Under the pieces are notes generated by a model that saw only the letters and a list, made by a program, of their open reading frames with translations, was not told the origin of the DNA and ran no database searches. Below, piece by piece: positions 42,604 through 51,084 of a stretch of DNA of 64,000 nucleotides (position 1 is its first letter; each line of letters starts with the position of its first letter). The DNA is taken from positions 32,120 to 96,119 of the forward strand of contig JBOGXA010000014.1 in the NCBI GenBank assembly GCA_050694175.1. Direction: 5' to 3'. The position numbers and the translations under genes are program-made. The stretch comes from JBOGXA01 sp050694175 (GTDB taxonomy: Bacteria; Actinomycetota; CADDZG01; WHSQ01).

Positions 42604-43235
42604 GCCGCCGCCAACTCCCGCTCGACGCGCGCGACCGCGCGCGCGAACCGAGACGCGGGTATGACCGAGGCAACGGCGAGCGCGTCCGAGTAGTGGTCGA
42701 CATCCTGAAGAACGGGCAGGATGCCCACGCACATACCGAGTTCGTGCAGTCTCCTCATCTGTGCCGCTCCCGTTTCGGGGGAGCTCATGGGAACATCGGC
42801 GAACACTCTCCGGTCGGCGCGCACGAGACCGAGGGCCCAGTACCCTCCGTCGACGGTCGGGCCGAACACGGCGTCGAACGCCCCCGAGTCCAACGAGGCC
42901 AAAGAGGTCTCCAGAAGGCGATCTCTGATCTGCGGGGAGTCCATGCCGATCAGGAGGGCGGGAGCTCCGGCGTCCTCGAATGCACATCCCAGTCGTTCGG
43001 CAAGGCCGGTGCCGCGCTGGGGGATCACATCGAAGTCGCGCGTCCCTTTGGGTGGTCGACCCTCGAATACGAGAACGCGCCGGCGGGCCTCGACGGCCCG
43101 CGCAGTGCCCATCGTGTCGGCAAGCGCGGCAGCGGCCAAGACGGCCGCCTGCTGGGTGCTGCACGGAGGACAGAGCCGCGTCTTGACCCGGCCCGGTACC
43201 GGCTCTTTGGCGATGATGAGCAGCTGTGCTCTCAC
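42600..43235 (-). CDS. DUF2064/TIGR04282-type glycosyltransferase-like protein
   Basis: 211 residues with GT-A-like fold: LLIIAKEPVPGRVKTRLCPP at the front (the nucleotide-binding loop), LLIGMDSPQIRDRLL and FGPTVDGGYWALGLVRADRR with the DGGYW motif. Described for arsenosugar-related and other cofactor-like sugar pathways; exact donor and acceptor here unknown. Overlaps both neighbours by four bases. Confidence 0.9.
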   Translation of the reverse strand: MRAQLLIIAKEPVPGRVKTRLCPPCSTQQAAVLAAAALADTMGTARAVEARRRVLVFEGRPPKGTRDFDVIPQRGTGLAERLGCAFEDAGAPALLIGMDSPQIRDRLLETSLASLDSGAFDAVFGPTVDGGYWALGLVRADRRVFADVPMSSPETGAAQMRRLHELGMCVGILPVLQDVDHYSDALAVASVIPASRFARAVARVERELAAA

Positions 43236-43873
43236 GACAGAACCTTCGCCATGTCACGCACGGCCCTCACGGTTCCGGTGATGGTGCCCGTGACCTTCGA
43301 CCGCCCGGTCCGCGCCCGGTACGTCACGGGCACTTCTTGGACTCGCCAGTCGCGCTCGCACGCGCGCACGACCATCTCCAGCGGCCAGCCAAAGCGGCGA
43401 TCACGGAGGTCGAGCTCAAGCAGGTTCGCGCGCCTCGTAGCTCGCATCGGGCCGATGTCTCTGAGCGACAGCCCATACCGGAGCCGAAGATGTAGCGCAA
43501 TGGCGCGGTTTGCCGCGCGCGCGTGTAGCGGCCACACTCCGGGGGGCGCGGTTCGCGCGCCAACCACCAGATCGGCGACGCCATCGACCACCGGCGCGAC
43601 GACGAGCGGAAGCTCCCGGGGATCGAGCGATCCATCGCAGTCCATGAAGCCGACGACGTCCGACGTGGCCGCCTTTAGACCTGCGTGACACGCCGCGCCG
43701 AAACCCCGCTGAGGTTCTTCGACGACATAAGCTCCGAGGGAACGAGCCAGCGCGCCGGACCCATCGGAGGAGCCGTTGTCGACGACGATCGCTCGATAAC
43801 CGTCGGGCAGCCTGTCGAGCACCCACGGTAGCGCGCCGGCCTCGTCCAAGACAGGTAATACGACGTCGGGCAT
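43232..43873 (-). CDS. Family 2 glycosyltransferase
   Basis: 213 residues, GT-A fold like dolichol-phosphate-sugar synthases but without membrane helices: DVVLPVLDEAGALPWVLDRL, AIVVDNGSSDGSGALA, GFMDCDGSLDPRELP (DxD-type motif) and VQEVPVTYRARTGRSKVTGT near the end. First gene of the left operon. It likely puts a sugar from a nucleotide donor on a lipid carrier. Confidence 0.92.
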   Translation of the reverse strand: MPDVVLPVLDEAGALPWVLDRLPDGYRAIVVDNGSSDGSGALARSLGAYVVEEPQRGFGAACHAGLKAATSDVVGFMDCDGSLDPRELPLVVAPVVDGVADLVVGARTAPPGVWPLHARAANRAIALHLRLRYGLSLRDIGPMRATRRANLLELDLRDRRFGWPLEMVVRACERDWRVQEVPVTYRARTGRSKVTGTITGTVRAVRDMAKVLS

Positions 43874-43985
43874 GTACTCACGTTACAGACGCACATAGTC
43901 GTCAAACCCATGTATGTGATTACGTTTCGCGAAACAATGCGGGCGTCCCGACAATCGCAATTGAGGTGGCGCTTACGCTCATCAC
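43874..43985. promoter_or_regulatory. Divergent promoter region with palindrome GTTTCGCGAAAC
   Basis: The 112 bases between the GT2 gene and the GT-C gene must hold both promoters. GTTTCGCGAAAC (43924-43935) is a perfect 12-bp palindrome near the middle. It is a good candidate site for the response regulator encoded at 45317 or for another factor that controls both operons. Confidence 0.5.
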
Positions 43986-45314
43986 ATGAGTGCCAGCAAA
44001 GCCCCGGCCAGCAGATCGCTCGCATTCGCTTCGCACGAAAGCCGGCGTCGGTGGCCGACCAGCGTCGGTGTGATCCCGTGGGCGGCACTCGTCGCCGGTG
44101 TGGCCGCGTGGGGCGCTGCCCTCGCCCGCGCCCGGCCCGAGATCCACCTGGACGCCGCGCCCTTGTTCGGCCGGGTGGATCCGCATCCGTCGTGGCGGAT
44201 CGCCCCCGCCCTCGTGCTCGGAGCCCTCGCGGTCGCGTACGCACAGCGCATCGCGGGCCGGGTTTCGTGGCGTCGGCTGCTGCTGATGACGACGATCGCC
44301 GCCGCCGGATGGGCACTCGCGCTCGCGTTCGTCGACGGTCAGGCCGCCTGGTACGAGCCGCTGCTCGGCCGCCACGAGTACCTACAGCAGGTGGCGCGTA
44401 TCGACTCGCTGTCGCTCTTCCTCGGCGGCTTCGTCGAGGATCTGGCGAGCTTTCCGATTCACGTGCAAGGGCATCCCCCCGGCATGGTGGCGGTCCTTTA
44501 CGGACTCGACGGGATCGGCTTTGGAGGGGCGCAATGGGCGGCGGCCCTCGTGATCGGCGCCGGCGCCTCGGCCGCGGCGGCGGTTCTTATTGCGCTGCGC
44601 GCGGTCGCCGGTGAGAATATCGCCCGAACTGCCGCACCCTTCGTTGTGCTCGCTCCCGCCGCGATCTGGATCGCAACTTCGGCCGACGCATTCTTCACCG
44701 GCGTGTCCGCGTGGGCGGTTGCGCTGGGCGTCGTTGCCGTCGTCGGCGCCGGGCGCAGGGCCACCGTAGCGGCTGTGTGCGGTGGCATGGTCTTTGGATG
44801 TGCGCTGCTCCTGTCCTACGGCGTAGTTCTGCTCGGATTCATCGTCGTCGCAGTTGCATGGAGTCGGCGCCGGGCGGGACCCGCACTGCTGTTTGCAACG
44901 TCGGCAAGCGTCGTTCTTGTGGGTGCCGGGATGTGGGGATTCTGGTGGCCGGACGGGCTTCTGGCCACGCGCGCGGCATATCTAGCCGGGGTTGCGTCCG
45001 ACCGCCCGCACATCTTCTTCTTCGTGAGCAACCTCGCCGCGTTCGCTCTCGTCCTCGGACCGGCAACGGCGGCCGCACTCCTCGACGGCAGGGTACGCGG
45101 CGCGGGGATGGTCGTCGCGCCCGCGCTCGCAGCGGTAACCGTCGCGGCGATCAGCGGGATGTCTAAGGGAGAGGTCGAACGCATCTGGTTGCCCTTTGCG
45201 GTGTGGATCCTTCCTGCTGCGGTGTGGCTTCGAGCCACCCTCCGCCGGCGCTGGCTCGCCGCTCAGGTGGCCGTCGCGCTGGTCATACAGGTGCTGGTTG
45301 TGACACCGTGGTGA
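43986..45314 (+). CDS. GT-C-like polytopic membrane glycosyltransferase
   Basis: 442 residues, around ten helices. The first large loop holds HEYLQQVARIDSLSLFLGGF then EDLASFPIHVQGHPPGMVAV; the acidic ED and the HxxGHPPG stretch resemble catalytic loops of GT-C and related (GT39/GT87-like) enzymes that use lipid-phospho-sugars outside the membrane. The adjacent GT2 could supply such a donor. Opens the right operon; its TGA overlaps a possible GTG of the regulator. Confidence 0.8.
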   Translation: MSASKAPASRSLAFASHESRRRWPTSVGVIPWAALVAGVAAWGAALARARPEIHLDAAPLFGRVDPHPSWRIAPALVLGALAVAYAQRIAGRVSWRRLLLMTTIAAAGWALALAFVDGQAAWYEPLLGRHEYLQQVARIDSLSLFLGGFVEDLASFPIHVQGHPPGMVAVLYGLDGIGFGGAQWAAALVIGAGASAAAAVLIALRAVAGENIARTAAPFVVLAPAAIWIATSADAFFTGVSAWAVALGVVAVVGAGRRATVAAVCGGMVFGCALLLSYGVVLLGFIVVAVAWSRRRAGPALLFATSASVVLVGAGMWGFWWPDGLLATRAAYLAGVASDRPHIFFFVSNLAAFALVLGPATAAALLDGRVRGAGMVVAPALAAVTVAAISGMSKGEVERIWLPFAVWILPAAVWLRATLRRRWLAAQVAVALVIQVLVVTPW

Positions 45315-45316
45315 CA

Positions 45317-46030
45317 ATGGAGGCCGAAGCCGCCCGGACGGCAACCAGAATCCTGATCGTCGAGGACGATGCGACCGTAGCGGAGGTCGTTACCCGCTAC
45401 CTGGAGCGCGAGGGGTTTAGCGTAGAGGTGGCGACAGGCGGGCGTGGGGCTCTGGAGCGCGCCCTGACCGACGCTCCCGATCTCATGGTCGTCGACATCA
45501 TGCTTCCGGGGATGGACGGGCTCGAGGTGTGCCGGCGAGTGCGGGCCCGAGCCCCCATTCCGATCATCATGCTGACCGCACTCGGCGAGGAGAGCGACCG
45601 CGTCGTCGGGTTGGACCTGGGCGCGGACGACTACATCACGAAACCGTTCTCGCCGCGCGAACTGACGGCACGTGTCAAGTCGGTCCTGCGGCGCGCTCGT
45701 GGACCGCTGGCCGCCACCTCGGGCGAACTGCGCACGCCGCTGGTCGCCGGGCACTTAGAGGTCGACATCGCGTCGCATGAAGTGAAGGTCTCTGGGCGCC
45801 CGGTGCCGACGACCGCGCGCGAGTTCGAACTTCTCGTCTTCCTTATGCTGCGACCCAACCAGGTATTCACTCGTGAGGACCTCCTTCAGCACGTCTGGGG
45901 GTACACATTCGGGGACACGTCGACCGTCACCGTTCACGTCCGCCGACTGCGCGAGAAAGTCGAGGCGGATCCCGCCCAGCCCGAGCTGATCAAGACGGTC
46001 TGGGGCGTCGGCTACAAGTTCGAGCCATGA
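45317..46030 (+). CDS. OmpR/PhoB-family response regulator
   Basis: 237 residues. Receiver: D17/D18, phospho-acceptor D60 (DLMVVDIMLPG) and K109 (DDYITKPFSPRE). C-terminal winged helix: REFELLVFLMLRPNQVFTRE, then HVWGYTFGDTSTVTVHVRRL and VWGVGYKFEP. A GTG at 45311, in a GTGA overlap with the preceding stop, is an alternative start. Overlaps the kinase by ATGA. Confidence 0.94.
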   Translation: MEAEAARTATRILIVEDDATVAEVVTRYLEREGFSVEVATGGRGALERALTDAPDLMVVDIMLPGMDGLEVCRRVRARAPIPIIMLTALGEESDRVVGLDLGADDYITKPFSPRELTARVKSVLRRARGPLAATSGELRTPLVAGHLEVDIASHEVKVSGRPVPTTAREFELLVFLMLRPNQVFTREDLLQHVWGYTFGDTSTVTVHVRRLREKVEADPAQPELIKTVWGVGYKFEP

Positions 46031-47262
46031 GAAAGCACCTCGTTGCCGTCGTTGTCTTGCTCGTCGGCACTGCGGCTACTGCATCCGCCGCAGCGATCCT
46101 GCACATGCCAGCGCGCGACTCGCTCAACCTCGCTGCGATCGCCGGGGGCGCGGCTCTCGTCATGGGTGCCGCCGGGACGCTCGTGCTCTGGTTTATGCGC
46201 AGCAACGGGATCCGGGTACAGATAGCCATTGTGGCGCTCACTTGCCTGCTTGCAGTTGGGCTGGGTACGGCCACCGCCGCGCAACAGATGTTCATCTCCT
46301 CTCATGACCTCAGATCGCTGGCCGTGGTGCTGGTGGCAGCGGGGACGATCTCGGTGGTGACTGCAATCGGCCTCGGCATGCGCGTCGGCCGCGACGCGGC
46401 CAAGCTCGCGGACGCCGCGCGCCGAGTGAGCGCGGACCATGTCTTGCCGAATTTCGATCCGCCGGATACTCGTGAGCTCGCCTCGGTCGCCAAGGAGCTC
46501 GAAAGCATGCTGGCTCGGATCGAGGAGGGCATTTCCCGTGAGCGCGCTCTCGACGCATCGCGACGTGAGCTGATCGCGTGGGTATCGCACGATCTCCGCA
46601 CGCCGCTATCCGGCATCCGAGCGATGGCGGAGGCGCTCGAGGACGGAGTCGTTTCCGATAAGCCGACCGTGGAGCGTTACCACCAGACCATTCGCATCGA
46701 GGTCGACCGGCTGTCGGGACTGGTCGACGATCTCTTCGAGCTGAGCCGCATCAACGCCGGCGCGCTCCGCCTGCAAATGGAGCGCGTGTCGCTCGAAGAC
46801 CTCGTGTCGGACACACTCGCCGCCGCCGCGGGCGTGGCCCGCGCCAAGGGAGTACGGCTGGAGGGGCGTGTGGAAACAGCCCCAGTCGAGGTCGATCTGT
46901 CCGCCCCCGAGATGATGCGCGCCTTTCGCAACCTCGTCGAGAATGCGATTCGCCACACCCCGAGCGACGGCACGGTAAGCGTTGAGGTCGGAGCGGATGA
47001 AGGACAGGCGATCGTTGCGGTGTCCGATAGTTGCGGAGGAATCCCCGACGCTGATATCGATCGTGTCTTCGACGTGGCGTTTCGAGGAGAGGCGGCGCGC
47101 TCGCCCGGCGGCGACGGCGGCGCAGGCCTGGGTCTGGCGATCGCCAAGGGAATCGTCGAAGCGCACCACGGCTACATCGAGGTCGAGAACCGAGCCGATG
47201 GCTGCCGCTTCACCGTCCGCCTTCCACGGGAGCGATCGAGCGGCAAACTGGATGCAACATGA
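46027..47262 (+). CDS. Membrane sensor histidine kinase
   Basis: 411 residues. Four N-terminal helices with only short external loops (no periplasmic domain), a HAMP-like linker, HisKA with ELIAWVSHDLRTPLSGIRAM (H188) and HATPase: NLVENAIRHTPSDGTV (N box), DSCGGIPDADIDRVFD and GDGGAGLGLAIAKGIVE (G boxes). It presumably senses a signal in or near the membrane and phosphorylates the adjacent OmpR-type regulator. ATGA overlaps at both ends. Confidence 0.94.
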   Translation: MRKHLVAVVVLLVGTAATASAAAILHMPARDSLNLAAIAGGAALVMGAAGTLVLWFMRSNGIRVQIAIVALTCLLAVGLGTATAAQQMFISSHDLRSLAVVLVAAGTISVVTAIGLGMRVGRDAAKLADAARRVSADHVLPNFDPPDTRELASVAKELESMLARIEEGISRERALDASRRELIAWVSHDLRTPLSGIRAMAEALEDGVVSDKPTVERYHQTIRIEVDRLSGLVDDLFELSRINAGALRLQMERVSLEDLVSDTLAAAAGVARAKGVRLEGRVETAPVEVDLSAPEMMRAFRNLVENAIRHTPSDGTVSVEVGADEGQAIVAVSDSCGGIPDADIDRVFDVAFRGEAARSPGGDGGAGLGLAIAKGIVEAHHGYIEVENRADGCRFTVRLPRERSSGKLDAT

Positions 47263-48311
47263 GGGTCGTCGTAACGGGTGGCGCCGGCTTCATAGGGTCG
47301 CATGTGGTTGATTCGCTGCTGACGGCAGGATGCGACGTCACGGTTGTCGACCTGCTCCATCCGTGGGCGCACGCGGCCGAGCCTGCATACGTGCCCCCAT
47401 CGGCACACTTCGAGCGAGTCGACCTGCGCGACGAACACGCGCTTCGCTCCATCGTTGCCAACGCCGACGCGGTGTCGCACCAGGCCTCAGTCGTAGGCAT
47501 CGAGCAATCCTTTGCCGACGCGTGCGAATACGTCGCTCACAATGCACTCGGGACCGCGTCGTTGCTCGCGACTCTGCATCACACCGGCTTCGGTGGGCGA
47601 CTCGTGCTCGGAAGCAGCATGGTCGTATACGGGGAAGGCGCCCATCTGTGCGGCGAGCACGGCCCTGTTAGACCCGGGCCGCGCACGCCCCGCGAGCTTG
47701 CAGCCGGACGCTTCGATCCGCCTTGTCCGAAGTGCGGCCGTGCGCTGTCTCCCCTCGCCGTCTCGGAGGACGATCCGGTCGACCCGCGCACCATCTACGC
47801 AGCCACGAAGCTTCACCAGGAGCAACTGTGCGCGCTCTTCGGGCACGAACACGGCCTCCCGGTGTGCCTGCTCCGCTACCACAACGTCTACGGGCCTCGA
47901 ATGCCGTCCAACACTCCTTACGCAGGAGTGGCGAGCATCTTTCGGAGCGCGATCGGATCCGGTCGAGCCCCGGAGGTGTTCGAGGATGGAGGCCAGCTGC
48001 GCGATTTCATCCACGTCACCGACGTCGCGCGCGCAAATGCCCTTGTCCTGTCCTCTGAACCAGCGGCCTCCGGCACGTTCAACATCGCGACCGGCGTTCC
48101 ACGTTCGGTCGGCGACCTTGCCCGCGCCCTGTGCTCGGCCACCAGGCAGAGGGCACTCGTCCCCTCGGTTTCGGGGCGCTACCGTCTGGGTGACATCCGG
48201 CACGTGTGCGCGTCTCCCGAGCGGGCCCGCCGAGTGTTGGGCTTCTCCGCGAAGGTGCCCTTCGAGGACGGGATGAGGGCGTTCGCTTACGACCCGCAGC
48301 GGGCCGCCTGA
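47259..48311 (+). CDS. NAD-dependent epimerase/dehydratase with a Cys-rich insert
   Basis: 350 residues of the extended SDR family: VVVTGGAGFIGSHVVDSLLT (Rossmann), VGSS/MVVYGEG region and the catalytic YAATKLHQEQ (YxxxK). Between the Ser and the Tyr is an unusual insert: HLCGEHGPVRPGP, then RFDPPCPKCGRALSP, carrying three Cys and His that could form a zinc knuckle. It would make or modify a nucleotide sugar for the operon's glycosyltransferases. Last gene of the right operon. Confidence 0.9.
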   Translation: MRVVVTGGAGFIGSHVVDSLLTAGCDVTVVDLLHPWAHAAEPAYVPPSAHFERVDLRDEHALRSIVANADAVSHQASVVGIEQSFADACEYVAHNALGTASLLATLHHTGFGGRLVLGSSMVVYGEGAHLCGEHGPVRPGPRTPRELAAGRFDPPCPKCGRALSPLAVSEDDPVDPRTIYAATKLHQEQLCALFGHEHGLPVCLLRYHNVYGPRMPSNTPYAGVASIFRSAIGSGRAPEVFEDGGQLRDFIHVTDVARANALVLSSEPAASGTFNIATGVPRSVGDLARALCSATRQRALVPSVSGRYRLGDIRHVCASPERARRVLGFSAKVPFEDGMRAFAYDPQRAA

Positions 48312-48343
48312 AAACAAGGGCACCGAAACGTCGAACGCCCCTT

Positions 48344-49099
48344 CTATTGCTCGGCTTCGGTCTCCCGGGGGCCGAACGGGATGCCGAACGAGTGGATGCC
48401 ACATTCGGTCTTCCCGAACCCGTCCCAGCGGCCGGCCCGCTCGGTCTCGCCGGCTTCGACGGGTCTCGTGCACGGCCAGCAGCCGATCGAAGCGAAGCCG
48501 CTCTCGAGAAGAGGATGGGTTGGGATCTCGTGGGCGGCGAGGTAGCCGGCGACCTGTGCCTTGGTCCAGTGGGCGAGCGGGTGGATCTTCAGAACCTCGT
48601 CCCCCGATGGGAGCATCTGGGCCTCGACGAGGGGGGTTTCGGCCCTCATCGGTGACTGATCCCGACGGATGCCAGAGATCCAGCCGTCGTACTCCTCGAG
48701 CGTCCGCTGGAGGGGCAGCACCTTGTTTATGTAACAGCAGCGCTCCGGATCGCGGCGGTAGAGCCCGGCCCCGTAAAGCTCTGACTGTCGTTCCGCACTC
48801 CCGTGCTCCCCCCTCAGATCCACCACTTTGAGGTCCCACCGTTCAGCGATCTCGTCCCGGAACGCGAGCGTCTCCGGGAAGTGGAATCCCGTGTTCAGGA
48901 AGAGAACCGGCACATCCGGCCGGATGTCCTGGAGCAGATGGAGGATCACCAGGCCCGACGACTGGAACGAGGTCGCCACCGCAAGCCGGTCGACCGTGCG
49001 GGCCGCCCACTCGAGGATTCCCCGTGGGTCGGCGTCCTCGAGCTCCGCGTAGTGGACATCCGGCGAAACGAACCTATGTCCTCCGGGTTTGAGGTCCAC
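48344..49099 (-). CDS. cysH: Adenylyl-sulfate (APS) reductase, CysH family
   Basis: 251 residues. Reduces activated sulfate to sulfite with thioredoxin. ATSFQSSGLVILHLLQDIRP is the PP-loop-like substrate site; DPERCCYINKVLP and GCWPCTRP provide the CC...CxxC ligands of a [4Fe-4S] cluster, pointing to APS and not PAPS as substrate; the catalytic Cys is in KTECGIHSFG. Divergent from sir and sharing its regulatory region. The ATP sulfurylase genes are not in the window. Confidence 0.95.
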   Translation of the reverse strand: MDLKPGGHRFVSPDVHYAELEDADPRGILEWAARTVDRLAVATSFQSSGLVILHLLQDIRPDVPVLFLNTGFHFPETLAFRDEIAERWDLKVVDLRGEHGSAERQSELYGAGLYRRDPERCCYINKVLPLQRTLEEYDGWISGIRRDQSPMRAETPLVEAQMLPSGDEVLKIHPLAHWTKAQVAGYLAAHEIPTHPLLESGFASIGCWPCTRPVEAGETERAGRWDGFGKTECGIHSFGIPFGPRETEAEQ

Positions 49100-49150
49100 C
49101 CTGTGAGCCTTCCTCCTCTGTTTTACGTAGACCGGACATTTCAGGGCAGG

Positions 49151-49198
49151 TTGACGTTAGCACTTTTTACACTATATAAATAGGTCCTAATTCGTCAA
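49151..49198 (+). promoter_or_regulatory. sir promoter with inverted repeat
   Basis: TTGACG (49151-49156) and TATAAA (49175-49180), 18 bases apart, or TATATA two bases earlier, form a good promoter. TTGACG-TTAG on the left and CTAA-TT-CGTCAA on the right (49187-49198) make an interrupted inverted repeat around the -10, a candidate operator shared with cysH. Confidence 0.5.
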
Positions 49199-49216
49199 TC
49201 CCGAGGAGAGTCGGAA

Positions 49217-50908
49217 ATGTGCACCACCTGCGGGTGCTCCCCGGCAAGGACAACGGTCAGGCGCCACCGCCCCCGCGGCGAGGGGCAGTGGGCGCTCGGC
49301 TACCGGGAGCCGCTGAACAAAGCCGAGCAGGTCAAGCGGGACGACGACGGGCTGAACGTGCGGGACCGGATCGTCAACATCTACGCACACAAGGGCTTCT
49401 CCTCCATCTGGCCCGATGACCTGCGGAGCCGCTTCCGCTGGTGGGGCCTCTATACCCAACGCCGGCAGGGGGTGCCCGGCGGTCGCACCGGGACCGTCGA
49501 GCCGCACGAGCTCGAGGACGAGTTCTTCATGATGCGCATCCGGATCCCGGGGGGTGCGCTCACGAGCGAGCAGCTTCGCACCATAGGACACATCTCGGAG
49601 AGGTTCGGACGCGACGTGGCCGACGTGACCGATCGTCAGAACGTCCAGCTCCACTGGATCCGCATCGAGGACGTGCCCCGGATCTGGGACGCGCTCGAGG
49701 CGGTTGGTTTGAGCACCGCCGAGGCGTGCGGAGACACACCGCGCAACATGATCGGGTGCCCGCTCGCGGGCGTCGATCGCGACGAGATCATCGACGCGAC
49801 TCCGTACCTGATGACGCTCAACGAACGCTTTGTCGGCGATCCCGCCTTCTCCAACCTGCCGCGCAAGTTCAAAACGTCCATCTCCGGCTGCGCCCAGCAA
49901 TGCGCACAGCACGAGATAAACGACATCGCGTTCGTCGGAGTCAGGCGAGAAAACGAAGTCGGCTTCGATGTATGGGTTGGTGGAGGACTGGGGCCGAACC
50001 CGAAGCTGGGCCAGCGTCTCGGCGTGTTCGTTGAGCCGGACCTCGTCACCGAGGTGTGGGCTGGGATCGCCGGGGCCTTCCGCGACTACGGCTACCGCCG
50101 CGCGCGCAATCACGCGCGCATCAAGTTCTTAATGGCCGATTGGGGGCCGGAACGCTTCCGCGAGGTGCTAGAGAAGGAGTACCTGGAGTTCGCGCTACCC
50201 GACGGCGATCCCCCGCCCCCGTCGACCTCCTCCCAACGCGATCACATCGGGGTTCACCAACAAAAAGACGGCCGCTCGTACGTGGGCTTTGCTCCGCGGG
50301 CGGGACGCATCTATGGAAGCCAGCTCCGGTTCGTGGCGGATCTGGCCGACTCGTTCGGCGACGGGAGAATCCGCGCAACGACCCAGCAGAAGCTTGTACT
50401 CCTGGACGTCGACCCGGCGACGGCTGATGAGCTGGTGTCGGTACTCGAGGACCACGACCTGAGGGCATCTCCGAGTGTCTTTCGCCGCGGCACCATGGCG
50501 TGCACCGGAATCGAGTTCTGCAAGCTCGCGATCGTTGAGACGAAGCGGCGCGCCGATTGGCTCTACAGGGAGCTGGAGGAGCGACTCCCCGATTTCGACT
50601 ACCCGATCCGCATCAATCTCAACGGGTGCCCCAACTCGTGCGCCCGCTTTCAGATCGCCGACATCGGGTTGATGGGGTGTCTCGGGACCAAGCCCGACGG
50701 AACCAAGATCGATGCCTATCAGGTGCATCTGGGCGGCCACCTCGGTGAGGGCGCCGGCCTCGGGCGCAAGTTAAAGGGACTGAAGGTCCCCGCGCACGAG
50801 CTCGCCGACTACGTCGAGCGACTGCTGCGGAACTTCACGGCCACGCGCACCGACGACGAGCCGTTCCATGTGTGGGCCCGGCGCGCCGACGTAAGGCTGC
50901 TCAAATGA
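49217..50908 (+). CDS. sir: Ferredoxin-dependent sulfite reductase
   Basis: 563 residues, the typical length. Six-electron reduction of sulfite to sulfide at siroheme-[4Fe-4S]. The two repeats are seen: DVADVTDRQNVQLHWIRIED with KFKTSISGCAQQCAQHEIND and, C-terminal, CTGIEFCKLAIVETK with NLNGCPNSCARFQIADIGLM, giving the four cluster Cys. Nitrite reductases share this fold; the cysH and cysG context supports sulfite. CGAGGAGAG precedes the ATG. Overlaps the zinc-ribbon gene by ATGA. Confidence 0.94.
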   Translation: MCTTCGCSPARTTVRRHRPRGEGQWALGYREPLNKAEQVKRDDDGLNVRDRIVNIYAHKGFSSIWPDDLRSRFRWWGLYTQRRQGVPGGRTGTVEPHELEDEFFMMRIRIPGGALTSEQLRTIGHISERFGRDVADVTDRQNVQLHWIRIEDVPRIWDALEAVGLSTAEACGDTPRNMIGCPLAGVDRDEIIDATPYLMTLNERFVGDPAFSNLPRKFKTSISGCAQQCAQHEINDIAFVGVRRENEVGFDVWVGGGLGPNPKLGQRLGVFVEPDLVTEVWAGIAGAFRDYGYRRARNHARIKFLMADWGPERFREVLEKEYLEFALPDGDPPPPSTSSQRDHIGVHQQKDGRSYVGFAPRAGRIYGSQLRFVADLADSFGDGRIRATTQQKLVLLDVDPATADELVSVLEDHDLRASPSVFRRGTMACTGIEFCKLAIVETKRRADWLYRELEERLPDFDYPIRINLNGCPNSCARFQIADIGLMGCLGTKPDGTKIDAYQVHLGGHLGEGAGLGRKLKGLKVPAHELADYVERLLRNFTATRTDDEPFHVWARRADVRLLK

Positions 50909-51084
50909 GCTCCGGGTCTGCGACCCCGCACGCGCAGCCCTTCTACTGCCCGTATTGCGGTGAGGAGGACTTCGTCCCGTCCGGCGAAACCGCCGGCGGC
51001 TACGAATGCAACTCATGCGGCCGCCACTACACGGTGAAGTTCCTCGGCCTCACCGCGCGCGCCGCGTCCCGGGAGGGGTCCTGA
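50905..51084 (+). CDS. Small zinc-ribbon protein between sir and cysG
   Basis: 59 residues: FYCPYCGEEDFVPSGETAGG, then YECNSCGRHYTVKFLGL. Two CxxC pairs 18-19 residues apart make a zinc ribbon or rubredoxin-like knuckle. It overlaps sir (ATGA) and cysG (TGATG), so its product is made with both. Perhaps a metal or electron-transfer accessory of sulfite reduction, but that is inference. Confidence 0.85.
   Translation: MSSGSATPHAQPFYCPYCGEEDFVPSGETAGGYECNSCGRHYTVKFLGLTARAASREGS

Noticed and set aside
49187..50113. 308-residue minus-strand reading frame over sir
   Set aside because: Shadow of the sulfite reductase gene caused by high GC; no protein features.
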